From: Vineibacter terrae | GTDB taxonomy: Bacteria; Pseudomonadota; Alphaproteobacteria; Reyranellales; Reyranellaceae | Reading direction: 5' to 3' | DNA: 64,000 nucleotides | Assembly: GCF_008039615.1 (NCBI RefSeq) | Contig: NZ_VDUZ01000027.1 | Location: 51,452-115,451, forward strand | Shown: piece by piece, positions 51,938-60,731 of the stretch | How positions within the stretch are numbered: the stretch's first letter is position 1 | How the letters are laid out: every line of letters starts with the position of its first letter | Program-made: the position numbers and the translations under genes | The notes under the pieces: model-generated | Databases searched by the model: none | Seen by the model: the letters and a program-made list of their open reading frames with translations, nothing else | Told to the model about the DNA's origin: nothing

Positions 51938-52670
51938 TGCGCGCGTCGCGCTGGTCACCGGCTCGACCTCGGGCATCGGGGCTGCGATCGCGCGCCGGCT
52001 GGCGCGCGACGGCTATGCCGTCGTGATCCATGGCCGGCGGGCCCGCAGCGATGCCGAGGCCAACCGGGCCGAGATCGGCGCCGTCGACTACATCGCCGCC
52101 GATCTGGCCGATGCGGCGCAGGCCAGCCGCCTGATCGCCGAGCTGCTGCAGCGCCATGGCCGGCTCGACGTGCTGGTCAACAACGCCGGTGAATCCGTGC
52201 GCATTCCGCACGCCGATTTGAAGGCCGCGACGCCTGCGGTCTGGCGCCGCATGATGGACGTGAACGTCATCGCGCCCTGGGTGCTGGTCGCCGAAGCCGA
52301 GGCCGCCTTGCGCCGCTCGGCCGAGACCGGCCGGCCAGCCTGCATCATCAACATCGGCACGCATGCCGCCGTGCGGCCCAAGGGCGGCTCGATCCCCTAT
52401 GCCGCCAGCAAGGCGGCGCTGCACCACGCCACCAGGCTGCTGGCGCTGACGCTGGCGCCGGCGATCCGCGTCAACGGCGTGGCGCCCGGCCTGGTCGACA
52501 CGCCGATGAGCGCCGGCTGGGATGCCGCCTACGAGCTGTGGAACACGCGCTCGCCGATGAAGCGCGTGGCGCAGCCCGACGACATCGCCGACCTTGCCGC
52601 CGCCCTGATCGCCAACGACTACGTCACGGGCGAGATCGTCATCGCCGACGGCGGCCTGAACCTGACGTGA
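51921..52670 (+). CDS. SDR family dehydrogenase/reductase
   Basis: A 249-residue classical SDR: VALVTGSTSGIGAAIARRLA, LDVLVNNAGESVRIP, INIGTHAAVRPKGGSIPYAASK with Tyr-Lys, and the end YVTGEIVIADGGLNLT. Catalytic Ser appears replaced by Thr/Gly in the INIGTHA segment, which is tolerated in some SDRs. It overlaps the thioesterase by 17 bases and forms with it and the MarR gene one transcript. Substrate unknown, probably in the same catabolic route. Confidence 0.9.
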   Translation: MPTPPDARVALVTGSTSGIGAAIARRLARDGYAVVIHGRRARSDAEANRAEIGAVDYIAADLADAAQASRLIAELLQRHGRLDVLVNNAGESVRIPHADLKAATPAVWRRMMDVNVIAPWVLVAEAEAALRRSAETGRPACIINIGTHAAVRPKGGSIPYAASKAALHHATRLLALTLAPAIRVNGVAPGLVDTPMSAGWDAAYELWNTRSPMKRVAQPDDIADLAAALIANDYVTGEIVIADGGLNLT

Positions 52671-52711
52671 TCCCGGCCGCGCCGCTCCAGCGGCGCGGCC
52701 CGGCCGGTGTC

Positions 52712-53482
52712 CTACGCCTTCCCCGGCGCCGCCTTGACGGCAGTGCGGCGCTGATGGGCGCGGCGCGCCAGCATGTTCAGCATCTCGACCAGCACCGAGA
52801 ACGCCATGGCGGCATAGATGTAGCCCTTGGGAATGTGGGCGCCGAAGCCCTCGGCGATCAGCGTCATGCCGATCATCAGCAGGAACGCCAGGGCCAGCAT
52901 CACCAGGGTCGGGTTCTTCTGGATGAAGCGCGACAGCGGCTCGGCGGCCAGCAGCATCACGGCGACCGCCACGATCACCGCCACGACCATGATCGGCACG
53001 TGCGGCGTCATGCCGACGGCGGTGATGATGCTGTCGATGGAGAACACCAGGTCCAGCACCAGGATCTGGGCGATGGCGGCGCTGAAGCCGAGGCCGGCTT
53101 CGCGGCCGCTGAGGAAGTCGGGGTGCGGGTCGGGGTCGACGCTGTGGTGGATCTCCTTGGTCGCCTTCCAGACCAGGAACAGGCCGCCCGCGATCAGGAT
53201 CACATCGCGCCAGGACAGGAACAGCGTCTGGCCGAACAGCTCGATCGGCGCCGTGGCGCGCACGATGAGCGCGATCGTGCCCAGCAGCCCCAGCCGCATG
53301 ATCAGCGCCAGGCCGATACCGATGCGTCGTGCCCGGGCCCGCTGATGCTCGGGCAGCTTGTTGGTCAGGATCGAAATGAAGATCAGGTTGTCGATGCCGA
53401 GCACCACCTCGAGCGCGACCAGTGTCGCCAGCGCCACCCAGGCAGTGGGGTCGGCGGCCAGCGCCATGATGTTTTCCAGCAT
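52712..53482 (-). CDS. TerC/YkoY-family integral membrane protein (metal efflux type)
   Basis: A 256-residue protein with about seven membrane helices. [20 protein letters not shown] near residues 23-42 and [20 protein letters not shown] in the second half carry the paired Asp motifs of the TerC family; several members export Mn(II), others confer tellurite resistance. The ATG at 53480-53482 follows GGGTGACG; the upstream open frame has no family features. I looked for a Mn riboswitch in the leader and saw none. Confidence 0.9.
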   Translation of the reverse strand: MLENIMALAADPTAWVALATLVALEVVLGIDNLIFISILTNKLPEHQRARARRIGIGLALIMRLGLLGTIALIVRATAPIELFGQTLFLSWRDVILIAGGLFLVWKATKEIHHSVDPDPHPDFLSGREAGLGFSAAIAQILVLDLVFSIDSIITAVGMTPHVPIMVVAVIVAVAVMLLAAEPLSRFIQKNPTLVMLALAFLLMIGMTLIAEGFGAHIPKGYIYAAMAFSVLVEMLNMLARRAHQRRTAVKAAPGKA

Positions 53483-53663
53483 CTCGTCACCCTTTTGTTC
53501 TATGCATTGATTGCCGTGCGTCCGGCCGGCGATCCGGCAGGCGCCCGGCATTCCAAGGTGATGGGGCGCAGGCGCCAATTCAAGTGTGGACCAGGGTTCG
53601 GCCATCGACGTCGGTGACGATGCCATTACAATAGGCAGATCGCGTTGCTACGGAGAGGAAGCC

Positions 53664-54506
53664 ATGCCCGCGCCATCTACCCCCGCCACCGACCTGCCGC
53701 CCGGCTACAAGGTCAAGCCCTGGACCCCACCGGAGACGATCACGGGGCAGATGCTGGCCGAGGCGACGACGAAGCTGAACGACCTGCTGCGCATCCGCAC
53801 GCTGCCCATCGGGATGAAGCTGTTCACCGACCCGGCCGACATGGACAAGATCTCTGGCCTGCGCCGGCCCAGCGAGGGGCACCGCTTCACCATGTGCCAG
53901 ATGGTGACCCAGTCGCGCTGGTCCGGCTTCACGCTGGGCATCACGGTCGACAACACGCGCGGCGGCAATTGCGGCGGCGTCGTCGGGTTGAACCACCCCG
54001 GCGAAGGCTTTCTCTCCGGCGATCACATGAACGGCGTCTGGTTCGGCAACAAGGAAGCCGCGCGCATGCATCAGGCCACCATGCCGCGGGTGCCGCATGG
54101 CATCTACAACGGACTGGTCGTGGCGCCGCTGCGCGCCGCGCGGCTCGATCCGCCCGACATCTGCCTGTTCTACGGCACGCCGGGCCAGATGATCTTCTTC
54201 ATCAACGGCCTGCAGTTCCACCGCTATCGCCGCTACGATTTCACCGTCACCGGCGAGAGCGCCTGCGCCGACTCCTGGGGGCGGGCGCTGTCGACGCGCC
54301 AGACCTCGCTGTCGCTGCCGTGCTTCGCCGAGCGCCGCTATGGCGGCGTCGCCGACGACGAGCTTCTGATGGCATGCCCGCCCGACGAGTACCTGCGCGC
54401 CGTCGAAGGCATGGGCCACCTGTCGAAGAACGGCCTGCGCTACCCGTTCCCGCCCTACGGCGCGGCGGTCGATCCGGCAGCGGGCATGGCCAAGAGCTAC
54501 GGATGA
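53664..54506 (+). CDS. DUF169 family protein
   Basis: A 280-residue cytoplasmic protein. LLRIRTLPIGMKLFTDPADMD, FTMCQMVTQSRWSGFTLGI, GGNCGGVVGL, FYGTPGQMIFFINGLQFHRY and ESACADSWGRAL are the conserved DUF169 blocks, with cysteines at CQM, NCGG and ACAD that could bind metal or a cluster. Function is unknown. GGAGAGGAAGCC precedes the ATG at 53664. Its stop overlaps the following 2H phosphoesterase as ATGA. Confidence 0.85.
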   Translation: MPAPSTPATDLPPGYKVKPWTPPETITGQMLAEATTKLNDLLRIRTLPIGMKLFTDPADMDKISGLRRPSEGHRFTMCQMVTQSRWSGFTLGITVDNTRGGNCGGVVGLNHPGEGFLSGDHMNGVWFGNKEAARMHQATMPRVPHGIYNGLVVAPLRAARLDPPDICLFYGTPGQMIFFINGLQFHRYRRYDFTVTGESACADSWGRALSTRQTSLSLPCFAERRYGGVADDELLMACPPDEYLRAVEGMGHLSKNGLRYPFPPYGAAVDPAAGMAKSYG

Positions 54507-55060
54507 GCCCACGGCTCTACGTCGTCGGTTTTCCCGAGCTGGCTCCGGCGGACGCGCAGCTGCTGCAGCAGCTGCGCGCCCGCTACCATCCGACCCAGGC
54601 CGATCGCATCGGCCCGCATGTCACCTTCGCGTTCGCGCTGCCGCCGGAGGCCGAGGACGCGCTTGCGGCCCAGGTCGACGCCGTCGCCGCCACCACCGCG
54701 CCGATCGCCTTCACGCTGCGCAAGGTGACACCCGTTGCCGACGCGGCGTCGGGCCGCGCCTACATCACGCTGGTGCCGCATCGCGGCCACCTGGCGATGA
54801 TCGACCTGCACCGGCGCCTGCATGACGGCCCGCTCGAGCGTTATCGCGAGCCCGCGATCCGCTTCGAGCCACACCTGACCGTGGGCATGTTCGAGAGCGC
54901 CGACGAATCGGTGGCCGGCATCGCTGACCGGATCGCCGCGGAGATACGCGATGCCGGCGCGGCCGAGGGCATCGCCGGCCGCATCGCCGCGCTCACGATC
55001 GTAGTCGAGGCCGCCGGCGCGGTCACCGAGCGGCGGCGCGTGGCCCTCAGGGCAGGGTGA
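54503..55060 (+). CDS. 2H phosphoesterase / 2'-5' RNA ligase-like protein
   Basis: A 185-residue protein with the two HxT/S motifs of the 2H superfamily: GPHVTFAFAL near residue 33 and FEPHLTVGMF near residue 120. These enzymes hydrolyse or ligate 2'-5' or cyclic phosphodiesters. The ATG at 54503 is coupled to the DUF169 stop. Its last 14 bases overlap the 3' end of the lactonase gene on the other strand. The coupling to DUF169 suggests a joint role that I cannot identify. Confidence 0.82.
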   Translation: MSPRLYVVGFPELAPADAQLLQQLRARYHPTQADRIGPHVTFAFALPPEAEDALAAQVDAVAATTAPIAFTLRKVTPVADAASGRAYITLVPHRGHLAMIDLHRRLHDGPLERYREPAIRFEPHLTVGMFESADESVAGIADRIAAEIRDAGAAEGIAGRIAALTIVVEAAGAVTERRRVALRAG

Positions 55061-56087
55061 TGATCGTCACCCAGTTGGGATTGCGGCCTACCTGGTATTG
55101 GCCCAGCTCCGTCAGCCGGCCGCTGCCGGCGTCGATGCGGTAGCACGACAGGCCGTGCGACACCTGGCCGGCCGCCAGCAGGTAGCGGCCGGCCGGGTCG
55201 ATCGCGAAGCCGCGGGGCTGCGCCTGGGTCGGCGTGTGCCCGATGAGCGACAGCATCGCCGTGGCAGGGTCGACCCTGAACGCCGCCAAGGTGCTCGAGG
55301 TGCGCTCCGAGGCATAGATGAAGCGTCCATCCGGGGTGATGCGGATGTCCGCCGCCCAGGGCTTGCCGCTGAAGCCCGGCGGCAGGGCGGACAGGGTCTG
55401 AAGCGCCGTCAGCTGCCCTGACGCGGTGTCATAGGCGAAGACGTCGATGGAGGCGTCGAGCTCGTTGATCAGATAGACGTGCGTGCCCTGCGGGTCGAAC
55501 ACCAGATGGCGCGGCCCGGCCTTGGCCTTCACCCCGATCGTGGGTGGCATGGTGGCGGTCAGCGTCCCGGTCGTGGCATCGAAGTGGAACCGGTTCACGA
55601 CGTCGCCGCCGAGGCTGGTCGACAGCACGTAGCGGTTGGCCGGGTCGGCGAGGATCGCATGCGCATTGGGCGCGGTCGACAGCACCTGCGATGGCGGCTG
55701 CACGGTGCCCGGCGGCGCGATCGGGTTCACCGTCACCTTGTGGCCGACATAGGACGCGCCCAGCAGGAACCGGCCGCTGCGGTCGGTGGCGATGTAGGCC
55801 ATGCCGTCGGCGAGCTGTCCGTTGGCGGTGTGCGTCAGCCTGCCGCTGGTCGGGTCGATCGCGAAGCCCACCACGGTGAAGGGCTCGGAACGCACGCTGA
55901 CATAGAGGAAGCGCCGGTCCGGGCTGAGCGCCATCGGCGTCGACGAGCCAGGCTTGTCGATGCCGGGCAGGGTGACCTTGTCGATCAGGGTCAGCCCGCC
56001 GTCCGCCGGGTCAAGCCGCAGGATGTGGATGTCGTTGCTTTCCGCGTTGCTCACATAGGCGATGGTCGTGTCGCCGGCATTCGGCAT
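55047..56087 (-). CDS. Beta-propeller lactonase family protein (6-phosphogluconolactonase YbhE-like)
   Basis: A 346-residue seven-bladed propeller. Repeated strands such as MALSPDRRFLYVSVRSEPFTVVGF, HLVFDPQGTHVYLINELDAS and DIRITPDGRFIYASERTSSTL are typical of the lactonase (PF10282) family, and there is no signal peptide. It may hydrolyse a sugar lactone or have a binding role. The start ATG at 56085-56087 is the only natural one. Last gene of the minus-strand group beginning at efp, though 76 bases separate it from the MotB-like gene. Confidence 0.85.
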   Translation of the reverse strand: MPNAGDTTIAYVSNAESNDIHILRLDPADGGLTLIDKVTLPGIDKPGSSTPMALSPDRRFLYVSVRSEPFTVVGFAIDPTSGRLTHTANGQLADGMAYIATDRSGRFLLGASYVGHKVTVNPIAPPGTVQPPSQVLSTAPNAHAILADPANRYVLSTSLGGDVVNRFHFDATTGTLTATMPPTIGVKAKAGPRHLVFDPQGTHVYLINELDASIDVFAYDTASGQLTALQTLSALPPGFSGKPWAADIRITPDGRFIYASERTSSTLAAFRVDPATAMLSLIGHTPTQAQPRGFAIDPAGRYLLAAGQVSHGLSCYRIDAGSGRLTELGQYQVGRNPNWVTIITLP

Positions 56088-56163
56088 CGTTGGCGCTCCT
56101 AGCCTGTTGTCGTCCTGAGCGCAGCGAAGGGTCTTGCTGTGCCGATGTCAAACGCCGCGGCGA

Positions 56164-57627
56164 TCACCGGCTCGTCAGCCTGATCTCGATGCGGCGATTG
56201 CGCGAGCGGGCCGCCTCGCTGTTGCCGGGCTCCAGCGGCGCGTTGGCGGCGTAGCCGGCGGCCATCAGGCGTTGCGGCGGCAGGCCCTGGCCTTCGAAGA
56301 ACTTCACGACCTCGATGGCGCGCGCCGCCGACAGCTCCCAGTTCGACGGGAACTGCGGCGTGCTGATCGGCACCGAGTCGGTGTGGCCCTCGACCTGCAG
56401 CACCCAGTTGATGTCGGGCGGGATCGTGGCGGCGATCTCCTTCAGCCGCAGCGCCAGCTCGGTCATGCGCACCACGCCTTCCGGCTTGAGCACCGCTGAA
56501 GCCTTGTCGAAGAGAATCTCCGACTGGAACACGAAACGGTCGCCCACGACGTTGATGCCCGGCTGATTGCGCAACGCCTCGCGCATGCGGCCGAAGAACT
56601 CCGAGCGGTAGCGCGCCAGCTCCTCGACCTTGCTGGCCAGCGCCCGGTTGAGTCGCTGACCGAGATCGACGATCTGCGCCTGCTGGTCCTTGGCCTTGAC
56701 GTCGGCCGCATCGAGCGCCGCGGTGAGCCGCTCCAGCTCGGCGCGGGTGGCGTTCATCTCCGCCGTCATGCGCACCAGGGCCGCCTTCGATTCCGCCGAC
56801 AGCTTCTGCTCCTCGGTGAGCTCGTCCCAGAGCTTGCCCTTCTCCTGGTTGGCCGCGGCCAGCGACGCCGCCAGCCGCGTCAGCTCCAGCTTCTGCCGGT
56901 CGATCTCGCGGCGCAGCGCCGCCGCCGCCTTCTCGGCGTCGCCCGATGCCGTCAGCGCCTTGGCCTCGGCCGCCTTGAGCAGCGCCGCCAGTTTGTCGCG
57001 ATCGCCGGTCAGCGCCAGCAGCTCGGCGCTCAGCTTCTCGCGCTCGCTCATGGCCGCTGTCAGCTCGCGCGCCTGCTTTTCCTGGGCAGCCGTGAGATCG
57101 GTGACCTGCTTCTCCAGCGTCGCCTTGTCCCGGGTCAGCGCCGCGGCCTGCGTGGCCAGCTTGTCGCGCTCGCCGCTCAGCTTGTCACGCTCGGCACCAA
57201 GCTCACCGATGCGCTTGTTGAGGCGGCCCTGCTCGATGGTGAAGCCATCGATGCGCCGCTCGGTGGCGGCCAGGTCGACCGCCAGCTTGTCGCGCGCTGC
57301 CGTCTCGTCGCGCAGCCGCGTGGTCAGCACCGAGACCTGCCTGTCGAGGTCGCCGCCGCGCAGGCGCTCCATGCTCAGCAGGTCGCCCAGCTGCGCGATC
57401 TGGCGGTTGAGGCGATCGATCGCCTGGTCGCGGCTCGACACGTCGCCCTTGAGGCGTGAGATCTCCTGCTCGCGCTCGGTGACGGCGCTGCCTAGCGCGA
57501 ACTGGGCCACGGTGTAGAACGCCAGCAGGAACACCAGCACCATCAGCAGGCTGGCCAGGGCGTCGACATAGCCGGGCCACGTGTAGTCGGCGTGGGCGCC
57601 CCGTCGCCGCGACGCGATCGCTGCCAT
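56164..57627 (-). CDS. MotB/OmpA-domain stator-like protein with long coiled coil
   Basis: A 487-residue protein. One transmembrane helix (VDALASLLMVLVFLLAFYTV, residues 21-40) has Asp22 in the position of the proton-carrying Asp of MotB. About residues 50-310 form a long periplasmic coiled coil rich in Leu/Asp/Glu/Lys heptads. The C-terminal OmpA-like peptidoglycan-binding domain has VEGHTDSVPI, NWELSAARAIEVVKF and the final SRNRRIEI. Three bases separate it from the MotA/TolQ-like gene, so the two form an ion-driven complex. No flagellar gene is near. Confidence 0.87.
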   Translation of the reverse strand: MAAIASRRRGAHADYTWPGYVDALASLLMVLVFLLAFYTVAQFALGSAVTEREQEISRLKGDVSSRDQAIDRLNRQIAQLGDLLSMERLRGGDLDRQVSVLTTRLRDETAARDKLAVDLAATERRIDGFTIEQGRLNKRIGELGAERDKLSGERDKLATQAAALTRDKATLEKQVTDLTAAQEKQARELTAAMSEREKLSAELLALTGDRDKLAALLKAAEAKALTASGDAEKAAAALRREIDRQKLELTRLAASLAAANQEKGKLWDELTEEQKLSAESKAALVRMTAEMNATRAELERLTAALDAADVKAKDQQAQIVDLGQRLNRALASKVEELARYRSEFFGRMREALRNQPGINVVGDRFVFQSEILFDKASAVLKPEGVVRMTELALRLKEIAATIPPDINWVLQVEGHTDSVPISTPQFPSNWELSAARAIEVVKFFEGQGLPPQRLMAAGYAANAPLEPGNSEAARSRNRRIEIRLTSR

Positions 57628-57630
57628 GGC

Positions 57631-58920
57631 TCAATCCCCCGCGCGGTCGCGCGTGCCGCGCAGCGGCCCGAGGCCGGGCCGCGGCCCGGCCGGGCCCACG
57701 GGTGTGGCCGGCGTGGCCGGCCGTGCCGTCGGCGGACTGGGCGGCGGCAGGGCCGGGGTGACGGTCACCGGCGCCGAGGGCGGCGCACCCGGCCCGCCGG
57801 CGCTGCGGGCCGCCAGGGTGCGGGCCAGCAGCTTGAACTCGCCGCGCAGCTCGTCGGCCAGCGCCGTGCGGTTGCGCACGGTCTCCTCCAGCAGGCGCGC
57901 GGTATAGGCCTCCAGGTTGCGCAGATGGGCACGCGTGGGATCGTCGGTGGTATGCGTCTGGTTGGTGCGCTCGGTGAAGCGCGCCACGGACTCGCGCAGC
58001 TCGATGCCGCTCTCGACCAGGCGGCTCATCATCGCCTGCTGCTGATGGATCGTCTCTGCCAGATGCTGCAGCCAGTCGCCGAGCTGGGCCATCGACTCGC
58101 CGGTGGCGCTGCGCTGCTCCTCGCTGCGCTCCAACGTGCGCTGCAGCTTGTCGATGCTCTCGGCGCTCTGCTCCAGCAGCGCCTCGACATAGGCTGGCAG
58201 CGGCTGGTCGCCATCGACCTGCAGCGAGCCGCCCGACAGGCGGGTCTGGGCGGCAAGCCAGTCCTCGAGGTCGTTGAAGAAGCGGTTCTGCGCCTGGCCG
58301 GCCTGCAGCTCCATGAAGCCCAGGACCAGCGAGCCGGAAAGGCCGAACAGCGACGAGCCGAACGCCGTGCCCATGCCTTTGAGCGGCCCTTCGAGGTTCT
58401 CCTTCAGGCGGCTGAACATCTGGGCGCCGTCGCCGCCCAGCTGCAGCTTCGAGATCGCGTCGCCGACGGCGCTGACCGTGTCGAGCAGGCCCCAGAACGT
58501 GCCCAGCAAGCCGAGGAAGATCAGCAGGCCGATGGCGTAGCGCGAGATCTCGCGCTGCTCATCGAGCCGCGCGGCGATGCCGTCGAGCAGCGAGCGCGTC
58601 GCCATCGGCGACAGCCGCAGCTTGTCGCGGCGCTCGCCCAGCATGGTCGCCATCGGCGCCAGCAGCCGCAGCCGGCCGGCACCTGTCGCCGGCGGCTCGT
58701 CGCGGCTGACGCCTTCCAGCCACCGCACCTCGCGCCCCAGCAGGAAGACCTGACGGAAGATGAACAGCAGCCCCAGGAACAGGGTCACCAGAATGGCGCC
58801 GTTGATCACCGGGTTGTGCCAGAACGTGCGCACCAGGGGCTCGCGCAGGATCCAGGCAACGACGCTGACCGCCGCCAGGAACAGCAGCATGCGCAGCAGG
58901 AAGCGGCGCGGTCGGGTCAT
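57631..58920 (-). CDS. MotA/TolQ/ExbB-like stator protein
   Basis: A 429-residue membrane protein. Two N-terminal helices (RMLLFLAAVSVVAWIL and GAILVTLFLGLLFIFRQVFLL) precede a cytoplasmic part; then IGLLIFLGLLGTFWGLLDTV and GMGTAFGSSLFGLSGSLVLGF match the paired TolQ/ExbB/MotA helices. The C-terminal third is a coiled coil and a Pro/Thr-rich tail (from about residue 380). It works with the downstream MotB-like protein as an ion-powered machine, perhaps for envelope maintenance. Confidence 0.85.
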   Translation of the reverse strand: MTRPRRFLLRMLLFLAAVSVVAWILREPLVRTFWHNPVINGAILVTLFLGLLFIFRQVFLLGREVRWLEGVSRDEPPATGAGRLRLLAPMATMLGERRDKLRLSPMATRSLLDGIAARLDEQREISRYAIGLLIFLGLLGTFWGLLDTVSAVGDAISKLQLGGDGAQMFSRLKENLEGPLKGMGTAFGSSLFGLSGSLVLGFMELQAGQAQNRFFNDLEDWLAAQTRLSGGSLQVDGDQPLPAYVEALLEQSAESIDKLQRTLERSEEQRSATGESMAQLGDWLQHLAETIHQQQAMMSRLVESGIELRESVARFTERTNQTHTTDDPTRAHLRNLEAYTARLLEETVRNRTALADELRGEFKLLARTLAARSAGGPGAPPSAPVTVTPALPPPSPPTARPATPATPVGPAGPRPGLGPLRGTRDRAGD

Positions 58921-59040
58921 GCGGGCTCCTTACGATTATCCGGGTGACGGGACAGGATAGCCGCTTTGCCGCCACAATTCGATGGCCGCCGTGCGTCCAG
59001 GCATGCGGACCGCGGCCCTGGGCCGCCTGGTGGCGCCGGC

Positions 59041-59643
59041 TCACGACTTCTTGTCCGCCACCACATCGACCCGGTCGGCAGGGCCGTCATCCGGGCTGCT
59101 GCCCAGCGCCTGTATGTCGATACGGATCGACGGTATGCCCTTGAGCATCAGGTAATCGCGCACCAGCGTGCCGCGCTTCAGCGACATGCGGCGCATCTCG
59201 CTGGTGCTGGTGCCAGTGCTGCTATAGGACTTCAGCATCGCCCTCAGGGTGCTGTCAGCCTTCAGCGTGCTGACCACGGTATCGAGCACCGCCCGGGCTT
59301 CGTTCGACAGCACCATCGCGTTCTTCTCGAAGACCACCCGCATCGGCGCCGGGGCCGCTGACGGCTTGGTCGCGGCCGATGGTGCCGGCGGCGGCGTGGG
59401 GGCAGGGGCTGGTGCGCTGGGTTGCGGGCCCTCGGTCACGCCGGCGCGCGGCTGCACCGGCGGCGGCGCCGGCGGTAGCGGCGGCGGCTCGCTGGGCTTG
59501 GTGACCCGCTGCGCCAGCTCGACGCGGCCGGCCGGCAGGGGCTGCGCCGGCGCTGGCAGGGCGACCAGGGCGATGCCTGTGGCCAGCACCGCAGCCGTCG
59601 CTGCGCGCCGGAACGCGGTCGGGACTCGGTTCGCCGTCATCAT
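59041..59643 (-). CDS. Exported proline-rich OmpA-like protein
   Basis: A 200-residue periplasmic protein: signal peptide to about residue 30 (ALPAPAQ), a Pro/Ala-rich linker of about 60 residues, and a C-terminal domain with VVFEKNAMVLSNEARAVLDT and YSSTGTSTSEMRRMSLKRGTLV that follows the OmpA fold but lacks the usual TDxxG Asp. Two ATG codons are adjacent (59643, 59640), after GGTGG. It lies beside the MotA/MotB-like genes and may serve the same envelope machine. Peptidoglycan binding is uncertain. Confidence 0.72.
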   Translation of the reverse strand: MMTANRVPTAFRRAATAAVLATGIALVALPAPAQPLPAGRVELAQRVTKPSEPPPLPPAPPPVQPRAGVTEGPQPSAPAPAPTPPPAPSAATKPSAAPAPMRVVFEKNAMVLSNEARAVLDTVVSTLKADSTLRAMLKSYSSTGTSTSEMRRMSLKRGTLVRDYLMLKGIPSIRIDIQALGSSPDDGPADRVDVVADKKS

Positions 59644-59689
59644 GATCCACCAGGATTGTCGCGGCGAACGAGTCGATTTTGAGGCAGAT

Positions 59690-60472
59690 TCAGGCGTTGC
59701 TGAGCAGCTTCGACAGCGGTTCGTGCAGCTCGAAATTGCTGGCCAGGATCGAGGGGCCGCCCAGCTGGTAGGGCGCGCCGGCAAGGTCGCTCACCGCGCC
59801 ACCGGCCTCCTTGACCAGCAGGATGCCTGCAGCAACGTCCCACGGCGACAGATCGAGCTCCCAGAAGCCGTCGAACCGCGCCGCCGCCACGAAGGCGAGG
59901 TCGAGCGCCGCGGCGCCGAAGCGGCGCACGCCCGACGTGCCGGCCATCGCCGACTGCAGCGTGCGCAGGTACTCGTCATGGCGGCCCTTGGCCGGATAGG
60001 GGATGCCGGTGGCGATCAGGGCGTTCTGCAGGGTGCGCCGGCCGGCCACGCGCAGGCGGCGCGAGCGGATCGAGCTTGGCGTCTCGAGGAAGGCGCCGGC
60101 GCCCTTCTCGGCCCAGAACAGCTCGTCGGTGGCCGGGTTCAGCACCAGGCCGGCGGCGATCTCGCCCTGATGCTCCAGCGCGATCGAGATCGCGAAATGC
60201 GGCAGGCCGTGCATGAAGTTGGTGGTGCCGTCGAGCGGGTCGACGATCCAGCGATGGGTGCCGTTGCCAGTCGCCGGTTGGCCCTCCTCGCCGAGGAAGC
60301 CGTAGTCGGGCCGCGCCCGCAGCAGGTGCTCGCGGATCACCTTCTGGGCGTAGATGTCGGCGTTGCTGACGAAGTCGCCCGGGCCCTTCTCGGTGAACTG
60401 CAGGTGCTCGACCTCGCCGAAGTCGCGCTTCAGGCTGCGCGCGGCGGCGAAGGCGGCCCGGACCATCACCAT
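59690..60472 (-). CDS. suhB: Inositol monophosphatase family protein (SuhB-like)
   Basis: About 260 residues. The metal-binding motifs are GEEG at residues 61-64, WIVDPLDGTTNFMHGLPHF around 75-93 and WELDLSPWDVAAGILLV later; the beginning VRAAFAAARSLKRDFGEVEHL is the standard SuhB N-terminus. Family members dephosphorylate inositol phosphate or related sugars, and E. coli SuhB also acts with the transcription machinery on rRNA operons. The ATG at 60470-60472 is chosen by length; the frame is open to 60628 and homologues often have a few more residues. Confidence 0.9.
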   Translation of the reverse strand: MVMVRAAFAAARSLKRDFGEVEHLQFTEKGPGDFVSNADIYAQKVIREHLLRARPDYGFLGEEGQPATGNGTHRWIVDPLDGTTNFMHGLPHFAISIALEHQGEIAAGLVLNPATDELFWAEKGAGAFLETPSSIRSRRLRVAGRRTLQNALIATGIPYPAKGRHDEYLRTLQSAMAGTSGVRRFGAAALDLAFVAAARFDGFWELDLSPWDVAAGILLVKEAGGAVSDLAGAPYQLGGPSILASNFELHEPLSKLLSNA

Positions 60473-60572
60473 CAGGGTCGGCGATTTGGGGGTCTCGGTG
60501 CGCCGTGATTGGGGTGCTGAGCGTTCGCGCGATGTGAGCGGCGCGCGGCCGACACGGGCGACGGGGCGGTCA

Positions 60573-60673
60573 CCATGGCGCGGCCCGCCATGGGGGCCGC
60601 CGGAGCGATGGGAAGGAGGCTGGGGCATGATGTCCTGGCGCCGGTCGTTGTCGTCGCCCGCGCGCGGCGGGCG
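60573..60673. repeat. Hairpins between efp and suhB
   Basis: CCATGGCG-CGGCC-CGCCATGG at 60573-60593 and CGCCCGC-GCGCG-GCGGGCG at 60655-60673 are perfect stems in the gap 60473-60731. The first resembles the CCCATGGCGC part of repeat copy B. No T-run follows, so ordinary terminators are not supported; a decayed repeat is more likely. Confidence 0.5.
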
Positions 60674-60731
60674 AAGGGGTGCTGTCTGTAGTCGGCGTCG
60701 GACGGCGGCGCGGCGCGACGTCCGCGCCGCG

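Noticed and set aside
53483..53663. Mn-sensing yybP-ykoY riboswitch upstream of the TerC gene
   Set aside because: The leader contains GC palindromes but not the conserved loops of that riboswitch.
56164..58920. Zorya-like (ZorA/ZorB) anti-phage system
   Set aside because: The MotA/MotB-like pair resembles ZorAB in layout, but no ZorC, ZorD or ZorE or nuclease/helicase gene is adjacent; neighbours are a lactonase and envelope or housekeeping genes.
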